Below the pieces are notes generated by a model. The model did no database searches. It was given only the letters and a program-made list of their open reading frames with translations, and was not told the origin of the DNA. Positions 22,052 to 35,502 of a stretch of 64,000 nt of DNA are shown here, in pieces. Within the stretch, counting starts at the first letter, position 1; every line of letters begins with the position of its first letter. Both the position numbers and the translations under genes were made by a program. Origin of the DNA: Dryas octopetala (taxonomy: Eukaryota > Streptophyta > Magnoliopsida > Rosales > Rosaceae); contig OY992838.1 in the NCBI GenBank assembly GCA_963921425.1, positions 4,960,001 through 5,024,000 on the forward strand, written 5' to 3'.

Positions 22052-24580
22052 TCATCGAAAACTCCTTAGCTTTCCTTGAGAAATTCCCGACCTACTTCTT
22101 TCAGAGAATGTCAAAGGAAGCTCCTCATCTACCGTCTCTCTTTGGTCATGCCAGTCTATGAAGCCACTCTCGTTCTTTGAGTTTCCCCTACTAGATTCCT
22201 CAGGCAACGTGTCCTCATGTATACCACGATACAAGTGTTTCAATATGAAAAGGGCAGTATCATAATCCCTCCAGTAGTTTCTGCACATTGAGATTCACCA
22301 TTTAAATGAGGAACAGATAGATATATCTTATATGAATATACATATCATTAAGCAACATAACAAGAAAAAAAGAGATATAACAATTCCAATTGCATGATGA
22401 GGCATTCAAAGTGGGTACGTACGTATGTGCTCCAATTACAGAAATATACGGATGTTCAAATGTCTTATCCTGCATGATCAACACAAAACCTCATTTAGGA
22501 ATCAGAAAAATGAACTGGTACTGATAACATAAGAGAAAAGTAAATAACTTTATGTGTATAATTGAGATAAGAAAAGCAGCAAGGCAACAAAGTAAACAGT
22601 CCTACACAGATATGGGGTTAATGTTTATAGCAGCCATGCAAGCTCCTCTATATACAGGATTGAACATCGTCTATATATTCAAATAATTTATCACTTATAT
22701 CTTTTATATGGAAAATTGTATAATCTTATATCCTAAAGGGGTTCAAAACCAGCCAGTACAGCATTCAAGTTCACCGCTTGTAATTACCGGTCTATGCAAG
22801 AACATTACCACATCATCCAGCTCCAACCACTGTAACTACGTCATCTTCGTAATTTGTTTTAACTTTCTAAACATTATTCACTTGAGGGTAAATGTTCGTA
22901 TGACATTTTATATCACCATTAGAAACAAGAATGCAGGGAAGGAAGGGTAACAGCATTATGATGGCCCACTACCCCCACAATCAACTGGTAACCTCTTTCT
23001 CAATCTCTCTGTGTTTGAACCTAAGACCTATCCCAAACCTAGCTCAGTATCTACATTTCTGCATTTGAATGGGCAGCGGATTGAAGCTTATAAATTATTA
23101 GTAGGGACTCAAGACATTCTCACCACAGCACAAATATAAGGTGAATATGGATTGTTCCGACCTCTTAAACTGTAGAATCACAGAATACAACTTTAGTATT
23201 GAGGAACCACTTTAGTTCAACATGAACATTTCTAATAGATGAGCAAATGAAATTGAATGTTTGCTGAGAGAACCATTGGTGATGAGAAAATTGAAGTGCA
23301 TATTTACACAGGATTCTCTCTGCTTTGTACTAAATGTCGATTAAGACACATACAAGAGAAGGGGTGCAACTTCAGCTCAAGAATGATAACTCATTTCCGA
23401 TTGAGCTTTTATTAATGTTAAGCATGAGTAGAATATGGGGTAGAAAGCAGTTGCAGGGCAGATTTCTGAAAAGGTAAATAAATCGCGTGTGCGTGCATGA
23501 GTGAGTGAATGCTTGTTTGCATGCGCGTGTGTGTGTATGTGGAGTGAATGGGTGGTGGGTGTATCTACGCACTTGAAGCATATGATCAATCCGCCCTTCT
23601 TCACTTCCAGTTAATCTTTCCATCATAAGAGAACCATATGATCTCTCTTTGTATTCTTGGGCAGTTTCTGCTACTTCTGCAATATAACCAGAAAAAGAAA
23701 AATGCAGTAAACTTACGAAATATGTAGATGGAGAAGAAACCATACTGAAATACATTTTTGTATTCAGGGCTAGAAAGCTTTAAATTCCAACCCCCAAACT
23801 CTCTTTTTTATCTTTTCGATAATACTAAAAGATCAGCACAGAGGACCGCTTTCGTAAAAAATATATTCTTTTATGTCACTATCATTAACAAAATGGAGAT
23901 ACAGGGAGAAGGAGAAAAAAAAAGGATCTACTACCTTCTATATCCGTGTTTCTTGACTCGCAAACTGTCAGCACTTTAACCTGTTCAAATAGAAACCTTA
24001 GCCTCTCACATATAATAGGAACCTGAGCATACAATGTTGAACACGTAAATTACCAGGTTGAAGGAACATTGGGCCTATTCAAACCAAGTGAAAACTCTGA
24101 TGATAAAAAAGTAATAATAATTCCATCTGTATTCTTTATGTTCTTTCTTCTTTTCTTCTTTTTCCTTTTTTTTTTTTTATAGCTTTTAGGTATCTCCATG
24201 GCAAAACTTTCAGATATGCCAAGTTGTTAACCAAAAGTTTGAGGTAATAACCTCTTGTTCGAGAGTAATAACTTGGAAATGAAAACAAACATAATTCTAA
24301 ACACTAACAGCTAGAGAAGACATTTAATGAGGACCCCAAAATACAGAGCAAGAGTAAGAGAGAATTCTCATATTCAAACACCTAGTTCACGGAGAGTATA
24401 TTGAAATATATAAAATTGCTATAATAACAGCTGATTTATGATATAACAGAATAGAATAAGATATCAACTTTGAGAAGTCTAACAGATCACACCTTTACAA
24501 AGTTTAGATGATTCATTATTGCTTGAGAACGAGCAGCTAAATCTTCAGTAAATTCCTACAACACATAGTATGAGCTCTTC

Positions 24581-24621
<41 letters not shown>

Positions 24622-27600
24622 AAAAAATATGTATATGTTAAAATGATTTACCTGAAATCCAATGTGCAACCTTTTCCCACCTCTGTGGTAAGGTATGATA
24701 ACAGGCCGCTTGCTGATGTATTCTTTACACACAAGTGGTTCTATTCTGTATTTGATACCAAAAATTGTTCTATCATGTGTTCTAGATCTAACATGTACAA
24801 AATCATATAAGAGAACACAAGAAAATAAAGATTGATCAATAAACACATACTTGATTTATGTATACAAGAAATTCTTGATGATACCATGTAAAAATGTGTG
24901 CACTAATCAAAAAGATGATTTCATACGTGCACCATGAGAATGGGAGCAAGAGGCCTAGGAGCTACAGAAAGGGCTTAGCTGTGTGTAACTCTGGATTTAG
25001 CAGTTTCGAATCTTATGTTGGGTCACATGTGACATCTTGTGAAGATGATTTTGGCATATTACTTTGTCTTATAATAAATATGCAATTAAATCCAATTTAA
25101 ATCATATTTACAACTTTTTTTTAAAGAAAATCATATGACAATTATAGGACACACATTAGGGGGATTTTCAAAATGAAGTTTGGTCTAAGAATTTTATAAT
25201 AGTTTCTATGGGTCCAGACTTTGCTTTCATGTGATTTAAGGTACTATATTGGGTGCCAATTAAGCAGTTTCTACATTGGAAATTAGATACTAATTTGTCA
25301 ATTCCAAGAGTTGATAAATGCTTGTGCACTTCCAACAAAATCAAACCAACTGAAGGGGAAAAAAGCTTAAAGGATATTAAACTGCGATGACTGGAGTTGA
25401 GATTTCTATATTTTAGACATGGCTCCCCAGTTTCCCTCTCTTCTTATTTCCTCTTCAATTCTCCGCATTGTTGTGATCAGATTTCTTTACTTCTAAACCT
25501 AAAAGCATAGTTCTATAAACTTTCTTATCTATCCCCCTCCCACCCCCCCCCCAAAAAAAAATAAATAAATAAATTCACATGCAACACGGCCCTTGGGAGT
25601 TTTCAGGGTTGCCTAAATCAGGGGTTTTTACACTTTCAGCAAGCTAAGAGGCATATATTCAATAAAAGGTTCAATCATTGCCCTGATGTGCCATACCCAA
25701 AAGAGAAATGATGTCTGCTAATGCTTCAATGAAATTGGATTTCATATTATATATATGCATCAAGAAAGCTGGACTGCAACAGACCTATATGCAACAGGAT
25801 CAAAGGGGTGAAATATGTTGAACATTTGCCGACAAGCTGGCATCTCCTCACTAATACTTTCCTCTTCCCAATATTCTTTCCCCTTTCCTGAAATAGAGAA
25901 GATATACAGCACATTAAATCTCGGATTTAGGTCTCAAAAGCAGGCAAGCATATCTGAAACTCTATCTTCTGGAAGATCTAAATTTTATTAAACAGGAAAA
26001 GATGTGCGAAAAACAAATACACAGAGCTATCAAAACACCCTTAAAACATGGATCGCCATCAACCTACCAATATACAGTATGACAACAAGAAATATCATTT
26101 CAATTACAGAATAAACCCCATTCAAGAAAAGCATAACAGATCTCAGCACATATCTGAGTTTCCATAGTTGAGAAGTTCTCAACACGAAGAAAATAATAGG
26201 CACAGAAACAAAATAAAATATTCTTCTAGGAGCCCAGTATAACTAGACACAGCAACACAGGTGCTTTGCCTAACATATTGTATAAGCATATATGGGCATC
26301 AAAAGACCCTTCAAAGAAAGAAATTAAGAATCTGGGTAAGCACCAACATTCAAAGCATATTAAGAGATAATCATTGACTATTACCAATCCCAATACGAAT
26401 ATTACGAAGGGCAAGAAAGACCCCAAGGGGTGATCCAACTGCAAAGAACGTATCAACCTGAAATATGAAGAATTAAATTTAATGAGTGACAAAATCCAAA
26501 AGAAATTATATATCTATCTAACATTTGCATTCATAGAGTGTGAAGAAACCAATTCATATTATTTTTCAGAGAAGCAAATTTGAAAATTTAATTTTAAATA
26601 TGCTAATATGTCAAAACAGAAGAGGGATACACAACAAACAAACAAAATTCTCCTTTCTAGCACCTTGAATTCAAGTTTCGTGAACTTGATTATAGGGGTA
26701 TAACCGTTGGGTGGGCCATCTTGCGTAGGGGGAAATGTCTCAGATGTGGGTTGCTTTGGCATAGTTGCAAGAACCTCTTCATTTTCTGTTCAGGTTATGC
26801 ATAAGAGTTCCTTTCATAAACTAGAAGCAAAAAGTAAATGAAATAAACAATAAATAATGCACATATCACAGATCACCTTGATGCTCAGAACAAAAGAAAA
26901 ATGTAAAAGAAAAGAAAAGAGATCACCTTGATGGAACCCTGAACTACTACTTCTATCCCCACATTTGGTTTCCAATTCTGCTATTTTGGATTTTAGTGAA
27001 TTAATCTGCAACAGAAAAAATTTCACTGAATATATGTATTATATACAAAGCATGCCAAAGGAAGGCTTGGCAGAATAAATTATCTATTTACATAATATCA
27101 CCTCTTCCCTCAGCAGTTTGACTATTTTGTCTTTATTGCTTGTTTCTTTGCATACTTCTTCAACCACTTTCTCTACACCATCAACTGGGACTCCACAGTT
27201 CATGTTTGTGATTGCATCTAAGCCGACCTGTTTAAGCATGTTGCTAGATTCACAAACTGATTCATGCACATATTCTTTATCATGTGACTGTTTAGAGTCC
27301 ATAGAGCTAGCAGTAAACTCATTTAAATCTGATGTGTCATGACCCACAACAGCCAAGGCATCTTCAGCATTTCCATCCTCATGTATCAAATGAGTTGGTT
27401 GTGCACTCATATTTCCGTTATTAATTGAACCCTTCATGTCATCAGAAACTGCATCTCCCAAAGTAGTCAGAAAGTCATTTGTAGATGGTTGATGATTCAT
27501 ATCAGTAGATTCCTCATTTCTAGGATGTCCTTCAAACATCCAATTCATTGGAAATGGGGACGACAAATTCTCCTGATGACAAAGGATATCATAGGAGAGG

Positions 27601-30600
27601 ACACTTCCCAAAGAATGACCATATATGGAAACCTATATGGATGTAAGAATAACATGAGAGCATTCAGTCTAATTCTGCTTACATAGCCATAGCTCAATTA
27701 GAGAAAATAGTTAAATGTTTTTCAACCACATACCTTTCCATCATAACCTGGATTCCTCCTAAGAAATTTCAAATATAACAGATTTAATTGGTTGGATACC
27801 TGGCAGGAAAAAATTTTGTTCAATGAAAATGCAATTCACATCCAAAAATACATGCCAAAAGAATTAGAACAGTGAAACACAGTATTATCACAAGGGTATC
27901 ATAAAAATGTAAATCTAAAGACTGAGTATGCACTACCGAGTTAATAATGTCCTGGCAATATATGGGGCTCATGTAGTATAAAACATCATGAACAGTTGCA
28001 CTCAGCGTGACACGCAAACCTTTCAGACCATCTAAAGTACACTTTTCAACTGCAGTTTCACCACTAAGCTTCAAACCCTTTCTCCACTGAAATGCAATTT
28101 AAGTATGTTAGAATATAGTACAAGCAATGTAACAGAAAATACGAAAATAAAAAGAAGACAGAATTGCATATGAAAGACACAAAGAAGAAAAAAGAAATGA
28201 AAATGAGAATCAGATGAGGAAGAAAGTAAACAGGAAAGGTGATCCATTTTATTTCCTATAGTATGAGATAAAAGAGTTCCTCTATCATAAGAATCAAATC
28301 AAGTCAGCAGAAAATGGGCTGGTTTATCATACAAAAGAGATTATTTACCTGGCATGGGATAAAAAGAACCCTTTGAGTGCCACGTTGGTGAGAAGTAAGG
28401 TGTGTTTCAGCAAGACTTGCTGTGATATGTTGAAAATTACCAACATCATCCACCAAATTGGATTTCTCTAATCTTTGACCAATACCATGAATCATGAACA
28501 CAAGGTGTTGAACTGGAACCTAAATCAAATAGGCAACATTAGATGGTATCACATCTAAAAAATTAAAAATAAATAAATAAATGAGACGAAAGCTTACTGT
28601 TGCCTTCAGCCGGATTTTGGAGAAAAAAAAAATTATGGACTCTGGCTATTTAAAAAAAACTCAAAGGAAGGTGCATCGCTTTTATTTAATAAAACAAAAT
28701 ACACAAATAAGTTTTACGTGAATTAAATTTTGGGTCTCAATTATGCAGGCTTCTAAATCAGAGTATCGACCCTTAACTTTTCTAGGAAAGGTATCATACA
28801 TTGGTCACCTAGAAACCGAGAATCAAGACCAACGAGCTTATGGTTTAACCAAAAAAAAGAATTTAATAGAAAAAAGGAGGATGATCCAAAAACTATAGGA
28901 CACATGAAATTATTAGTTCAGTTGTTTCGATATCAACATTATATAAATTGGTTATCAAAATAGTCAATCACACCAATCCTCATCGGCTCATCCTACACAA
29001 TTTCCTTGAACAGGTTTTCATGGTTGGTAGCTTTCATACCACAACCTACCCAGGATTTGAAGTAAAACACAAATAGACATTCTCCCAGCTGTGTTCATAA
29101 TTATAGAGAACTAAGAAGTGTACAAAGACATTTTGTAGAAAAGAACACGCATATACTATGCAAAAGGTGTACGATAGAAAGTATATTTATTTTTAAAAAA
29201 TAACAACTGTAGACGCAACATTTTTATTCAGCCAGAAAGAAAACACAACATTTCTTATTTGATGAGTGCAACAGCACATACCTGTGAACAATAATCATCC
29301 ATTTCCTCCTCCTTCTGTTGATGTAAATCATTCTATAAAAGCACATGGTTGTGAGAAAGATGATAATTTATTTTCAGATCCTTTTTAATGCATAATTAAG
29401 ACTTTTCTCATGCAGAAAAATGATAAATTTTTTCATGGCACAAATCACAACACAACAAGATAAACTGGTTATGAAGCCAAATTTCACATACAAAATAGGA
29501 CAAGAAGTATAGACAATGGAGTGGACAAGCACACATATTGTAGAGAAACTAATGAAAATTATTCATGTGCTACAGAAGATTTGGACATAACTGCCTAACC
29601 AAACACCATCCCATCTCCACACCACCTATCAAGGCCAAATGCAATTGCACAGGAAAATTATTATCAAAGTGGCAATGGTAATGGTTTCTGTAGTTTTTGT
29701 TGTCTTTTCCCTTTTCTCTTGTTACAATTATTAAACCTAAAATATATGGAAAGCTAGGTAACAATCTGACTTAGAAAAAGTTGTTACAAAAAGTGGAAAT
29801 CCTAGAATCCAAACTATAGACACCATCAAATTAAATGATATCACAGGAAAATTTCACAGAGCAATAAGTGTGGATACACAAGTTCCAAGAATATTTTACT
29901 TATTGGGCATCAATAACAGATATGCACAAGCGGAATACTCAAACACATCCCAAGAATCTGGACTCAAATCTACTATTCAAAAAAGGTAGAACAAAAAGGA
30001 AAATTGAAGGCAGTGACAGAATTTATACCATCAAAGCATGAATCAGGCGTTAAATATATACCTTGGTAGGTTTTGGAGAGTGAGATGCGGAATATCCACG
30101 CCTTAACTTAATTCCATTTCTACCTAAAGTAATGACGCTAGTAAAACCAGAAGCATCCACACAGAGCCAAGCCTCCCAAGTATTATCTTCTCCGGTGAAG
30201 AGCGCATGCAGTCCCTAGAGGTGCATCCCAGGATGTGTTCAGAATACAATAATATCATTATGAAAATATCTTCTCCAAATAGAAATACACATACAGGGGT
30301 AGAGCCTTGCAAACCAACTCGAGCCGCAAAAAGTCCAGAGGGCTGAAATGTTCTCCGGTGCCAAACCTGGAGATAAAAAGTCCAACTTTATCTACTTATG
30401 CTTATCACCTCGTATACAAAGTGAGATGCAGTATATGAATTTTAAAGTCTAAAAGAAAGAAAAATTGGGGTTAATTATATTTATATACATGCAGTAACAT
30501 GTACGAGGTGCAGACTTCATTAATCGGGAAATCATTCCATGAATCTAACACTTGGTATATTTCAAACAGAAAATGATCCCCAGGATCAACATAAAGTTAG

Positions 30601-32288
30601 GCATTTATCACGCTCTGTAACCTATAAGACCTGGATAAAATTTACCAATCAGACAAAGAGTAGAATAGGTATAAAATCCACCTAATCAGAAAACATGTCC
30701 TTTCAAAGTAGCACATACTGCAGCAAACCTGTCTACGATATGCAATCTCCAATTGTTCAGAAACATCTTCACGGAGTGGCATCCAATCAACACCCCCTTT
30801 ACGAGCAAACCAGTGGCCTCTTAAGACACGCCGATTTTCTCCATCCCAATAAACAGGGAAACAATGCCGCTTCACTAAATCTACCTACAACAATGACACA
30901 ACTTTGTCAACTCAAATTAATCATGTCTTATCCCGAAAATAGTTGGACTTGGATCAGTTCACTTTAAAAGATACCCTTCAATTTAATTAAAAAAAGAAGT
31001 GCCTTAGGATGCTATAAACATCATGAAGTTTTTACTCAAAATCATACAAAATTTTCCTGGCATCAAAACAAACAAAAGAAAAAAACTACAAGAAGCAAAA
31101 GTTCCAGTAAGAAAGAGAGATTTGGACCAGATTCCTCCCATGCTGTTATCTTCCTATTGAATTCAATTATGGGGACAGATAGTACAAATATGGCCATATA
31201 TGCCTAGGTAGAATGACAATGGCATGGCACACGGTTGACATACAATAACCAAATAACGAATAAAACAACCCTAATCTAGTTCCAATAGGGCCAATACATC
31301 ATTGACAGAAAAATGTATGAAAATGCTTCAAAATACAAGTTTCCAAAAATATCTGGCAGTGGCACTAACTCAAATGGATTCATCAGCAACCACTACTTAG
31401 GAAACCATCACATGAGGCATTGAAGCCGACCAAAGCATGTAGGCTAGTTGATTGGTATTGGATGACTACACGGAAAAGATGGCATTTCCTTTAGGAGAAA
31501 AATCGGAAACCCACTGTCTGTGCAAGTTTCCATCTTGAGTCTTCACACGACACGGAAAAGTACATGGAGGCGTTTAAAAAGCTGGAAAAAAAAAACAAGG
31601 CATACCTCATAAAGCCCTCCCTTAACAGGGACACCAACTCTCTCTTCTTCTTCCTCTTCATATAATCGAGGTGACCGAACCCCCTCCAGGAAAGATGAAT
31701 TTGCCTCCACCTTCTTACTGGAACTAGGTCGTTCTATTGGACCATCACTACATTCTGCATACTCTTTCCACCAACAAGAAAGCAACTGTTCCTCCATCTA
31801 CATATGCAAATTCAACCACCAATACAATTAGACTAATTTTTCACATAAACATAAAAAATGCAGCTTTAACACAAAACCCAGCAACCCACCTGCAAAAAAG
31901 ACGCCTCTATTGCTAGAGAGTCCCTCATACCAAATCGAAAGTATTCGCCTTTAACTACTATCTCAGTCCGAGGGACAGAAGCAGCCATCTCTGCACAATT
32001 ACAGAAACAGAAGATTGTCAATTTGTCATTGAAATTATACAAACTCAATACAACTTAGTATGTGAATGTTCGTGAGCATTGAAAATTACCATTCGGTGCC
32101 AAAGGGACCTTCCGAAAGTACCACCGAACATCGCCACCGTCGGAAGGGCTCGTAGTCTGCGCGAGATACTTCTGGTGGCCTTTACACTGCTCAATCTCAT
32201 CTTCCAATCTCGCAATGTTCGACGGCGTGTTCTTCAGCAAATCGGGGGACGTTTCTGCGGCCAAACGCTTTGCCTCGGCGTCCGCCAT
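22052..32288 (-). CDS. SGR2: SGR2-type phosphatidic acid-preferring phospholipase A1 (DDHD)
   Basis: SHOOT GRAVITROPISM 2 is a vacuole-associated PA-PLA1-like enzyme needed for amyloplast sedimentation and shoot gravitropism. Twenty-one exons (minus strand): 32090-32288, 31890-31990, 31606-31797, 30729-30884, 30295-30366, 30062-30214, 29282-29332, 28349-28519, 27937-28086, 27734-27799, 27102-27632, 26927-27005, 26664-26785, 26385-26457, 25785-25887, 24652-24745, 24493-24555, 23935-23980, 23573-23676, 22423-22469, 22052-22280. They sum to 2802 bases, 933 residues, in one frame. Hallmarks: SPDLLKNTPSNIARLE at the N-terminus, WFARKGG, the lipase motif GHSLG at 442-446 (S444), a low-complexity and coiled-coil stretch (exons 11-12), then the DDHD domain with RIDHMLQ and NYWRDYDTALF. 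Exon 18 has an alternative in-frame acceptor. The start at 32288 was chosen by context; an ATG two codons upstream is also possible. Confidence 0.93.
24584..24619. repeat. (GA)n microsatellite in SGR2 intron
   Basis: An uninterrupted run of about 18 AG dinucleotides lies in the intron between exons 16 and 17. It is likely length-variable between individuals. Confidence 0.9.
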
Positions 32289-33195
32289 AATCAACCACTA
32301 GAGAAGAAGAGACAATTGCTTTTTGCTTCAAATTGGCCAACTCACCAACTCAACGTTTGCATTTCAAAACCCTAAATGCACTAAATTCACCAAATTCGGG
32401 GATACCATGAAATAGATAGTGGAAAGGAGCTGAGGTTTTAGAGCGGAATTGGGAATTTGAGATTTTTGGGAAACCAAAAGCGTGAGGAAGTTGAATGCAA
32501 AGCTCCAGTTTTTCTGGTAATTGAAAAATGAAAATGTGGGAGAATCAGGACCGAGAAAGCAAGCTTCAATGAAAGGAAAGGAGATTGTTAACAAGAATGA
32601 CAGCTCGCTCGGTGTTGAATGGCAGGTAGATTACAACTGCTTCACAGAGAAATGGCGGTTGCGTGCTTTTTCTTTTTCCTTTTTTGTTTTTGTTTTTGTT
32701 TTTCTTTGTAATGGGCCAGAATGAGCAAGCCCAATGAGTAATGACGGGCTCGATGGAGCCCATTAGTTCATGTTTAGAAACGGGTGCCGAATATACAAAG
32801 AAAATGACGGGTTGGATTTTGGCTACTCTTTTTAAATCGAACCTAGGCACCCGAAACCCGAACCCAAGACTCTTTATGCACCTCTTTAATAAGCAATCAA
32901 CCCAACCCATAGTGGAAGACTGGAAGGAGAATAGCTTCTTCAGCTTACATTTTCACCTACTATATGTGGTGAACATGCAATGAAAAATACAAAGGATTCA
33001 AGATATTGTTACCTGAAATAAGCATAATACAAATATACAATTAAAACATATATAACTGAAGGGTTGGTACATGCATACTTATTCCAAGAAAAATAAGTAC
33101 ATCAATAATGGGCATGCAATTAAGTAATTCAGTTAAACAAAATAACCACTTGAACTCATATACAAATGATAATCATGAATAATTAACAAAAATCT
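32289..33195. other. SGR2 upstream region
   Basis: This should contain the promoter and leader of SGR2 (minus strand). A T-rich stretch with TTTTTG repeats lies near 32670-32705. No additional gene was seen; frames at 32521-32983 have no recognisable content. Confidence 0.5.
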
Positions 33196-33880
33196 CTAGG
33201 AACAATGTGGAATGAATAAATGTCAAAATAATTTAAATGACTCAAGGTATGAAATAAATTCTCAATATACGACTTGGGATACCCTAAAGAATGACTTGAT
33301 ATGCTCTACGGCATGACTTCAAATCCTTTAAGGAAATATTTGGGCAGCGTCAATGCTTGACTTCGTTCCTAGGAACACTTTGCAATGAATAAATGTAAAA
33401 AAAATAAAATGACTCAAGTTACGAATTGAAATTCTCAATTTACGACTTGTGATGTTCTAAGGAACGACTTGAAATTCTTTAAGAAATACTTAGGAAGCGT
33501 CAATGCTTGACTTCGGGATTCCTAGGAACAATTTGGAATTAATAGATGAAAAAATAATTGAAATGACTTAAGCTATGAACTGAAATTCTCAATGTATGAC
33601 TTGAGATGCCCTAAAGTATGGCTTGAGATCCTCTAAAGAAATACTTTGGAAGCGTCAGCGTTTGACTTCGGATGTTTGTAGGAACAATTTGGAATGATTA
33701 AATGTAAAAATAATTGAAATGACTCAACCTACAAAATGAAATTTTCAATGTACGACTTGAGATTCTCTAAGGAACGACTTAAGATGCCTCAAAGGCATGG
33801 CTTGAAATCCTCTAAGAAAATACTTGGGAAGCGTCAATGTTTGACTTCAAATGTTCATACGAACAATGTGGAGAAATTTT
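33196..33880. repeat. Tandem repeat, four units of about 153-179 bp plus a partial
   Basis: Units begin with (C/G)TAGGAACAATTTGGAAT-like sequence at 33196, 33369, 33522, 33678 and (partial) 33857. Each contains GACTCAAG, AAATTCTCAAT, ACGACTTG and AAGCGTCAATGCTTGACTTC in the same order, with moderate divergence. Shorter internal repeats of GACTTGA(G/A)AT words suggest the unit itself grew from a smaller motif. There is no coding potential. Confidence 0.85.
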
Positions 33881-35271
33881 GATATGAAACTTTTGAGATC
33901 ACTTAATTGTAAGAACTTGGAGTTAGAGAGTTGAAAAAAAGTTTGGGGAGAGAATAAACTAGAAAAGACATTGAAAGTTTGTCTTCAATATGGGGCTTGA
34001 TTGATTTTGGAAGTGTGAGCAACTAAATACCAATTCAAATGTAGGAAATTGGAATGGAGAATATTGTGCGGGAAACCTGTGTTGGTGCCGCAGCTCCTCC
34101 CCACGTTGCCGTCGATTTCTCCATCGTTCTTTTGAAAAAATAAAAATAAAAAAATTGTATATTACCTTTTAAGCCTTCATAAATACATTGTAAGCTTTTT
34201 GTAAGTGAGGTTACTTTTGAGATTTCCCAAATTCAAAAAGTGTTTTTATTTTTATTTTTAAAATCCGTTAAATATTGTTTTACATGTATACCCTTATTTT
34301 ATTAGGTTGTTTGTTAGTAACTGTTATTTTTAAGCGGGAGTATTTTTAGATATTTTAAAAGTTTACTCCCTCTTCTTCCTTTATGTATATAGATTATATA
34401 CCCATGTGGTGAGTCTCAACATTAAGAAGTCAAACTTTATTTTTTATATAAATTATAAGTTGTTCAGTTCCATCAGTTGCCCTGGAAGGAATATTTGAAA
34501 TTCGGACATCTAACATTATGAAGAGAAATACTACTAAACAAATAACTAGTTAGTAAATACTACTATAAATGTTAAGTTACTTATTTATACATGTAGTAAA
34601 TGAAGTTTAACATTGTCATGGATCTCATAATACAAATGTTTATATTTATGAGTTTTCTTTATATTTAGAACTTTTCTTCAATCTTAACAATTACTAGTCT
34701 CGTGGCACGCGCGTGCCAATTGACCTTTCTAAACCTGCAGTTAAGTTTTTTAATAAATAATTTATTTGTCTTAAAAAAGAAGTTGTGGGAGAAGGGGGTT
34801 GTTGAAAATAAGGGTGTGATTTTGTATTTTGTTTTATTTTTCAATTCTAATTATTCTATTTTACTATTTTGCCCTAAAAATATTAAATTATTTTTAAAAT
34901 TTTGTAATTAACAAAGGGCAAGATTGAGTTTTTGAATATTTAACCAAATCCTTCTTCTCTCTTTATATATATATATAGATGGATAGATTAAAGATGAATG
35001 AACCACTGACAAAATAAAACTAAATATTTATATATATTTTTTTAAAAAATTATTAACTTAAATTATTTATAAAAAATAATATTTAATAAACGAGAATTGA
35101 TTACTAACAAAAAGTGCGAAAATTGCTAAAAGAAAATGTAGTTACGGCCTTACGGGTTAAGCATTGAATTGGGCTTAGTTGTTAGAAAACCCAATTGCCC
35201 GTTGGCCCACTACATATTAACCCTAAAACTATTGGGTGGGTCACAATATAAAATATCTGAAGGCCCCCACT
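33881..35271. other. Intergenic, no gene seen
   Basis: AT-rich. The one notable spot is GGCACGCGCGTGCC at 34704-34717, a 14-base perfect palindrome preceded by ACTAGTCTC, in otherwise AT-rich DNA; about 260 bases on, a TATATATATATAGAT run follows (34966-34980). This may be one end of a decayed transposon, but I cannot define its borders. Confidence 0.45.
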
Positions 35272-35424
35272 CTATATAACTCCTTAAACCCTCCCTCCAG
35301 GCCTCTTATCCAAGCTCACATAGCCACAGTCGTATCCATTCTCTGATCAACTCCCTCCATCTCTCTCACCCACTCAAAACCCGTCGTCACATACAGATAT
35401 ATATACATTTATTCGAAACCCTAG
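35272..35424 (+). promoter_or_regulatory. Promoter elements of the KH-domain gene
   Basis: CTATATAA near 35272-35279 is a plausible TATA box, 225-230 bases before the ATG. AAACCCTAG at 35416-35424 is a telo-box, common in leaders of plant translation and RNA-processing genes, and its reverse complement CTAGGGTTTT recurs near 35450. Function is inferred from known plant promoters. Confidence 0.5.
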
Positions 35425-35502
35425 ATTCGTGCCCCGACTGACCTTATCTAGGGTTTTGGTGGCACTTCCCAACTTGGGTACTTACGAATTTCCGCGAGCC
35501 CC

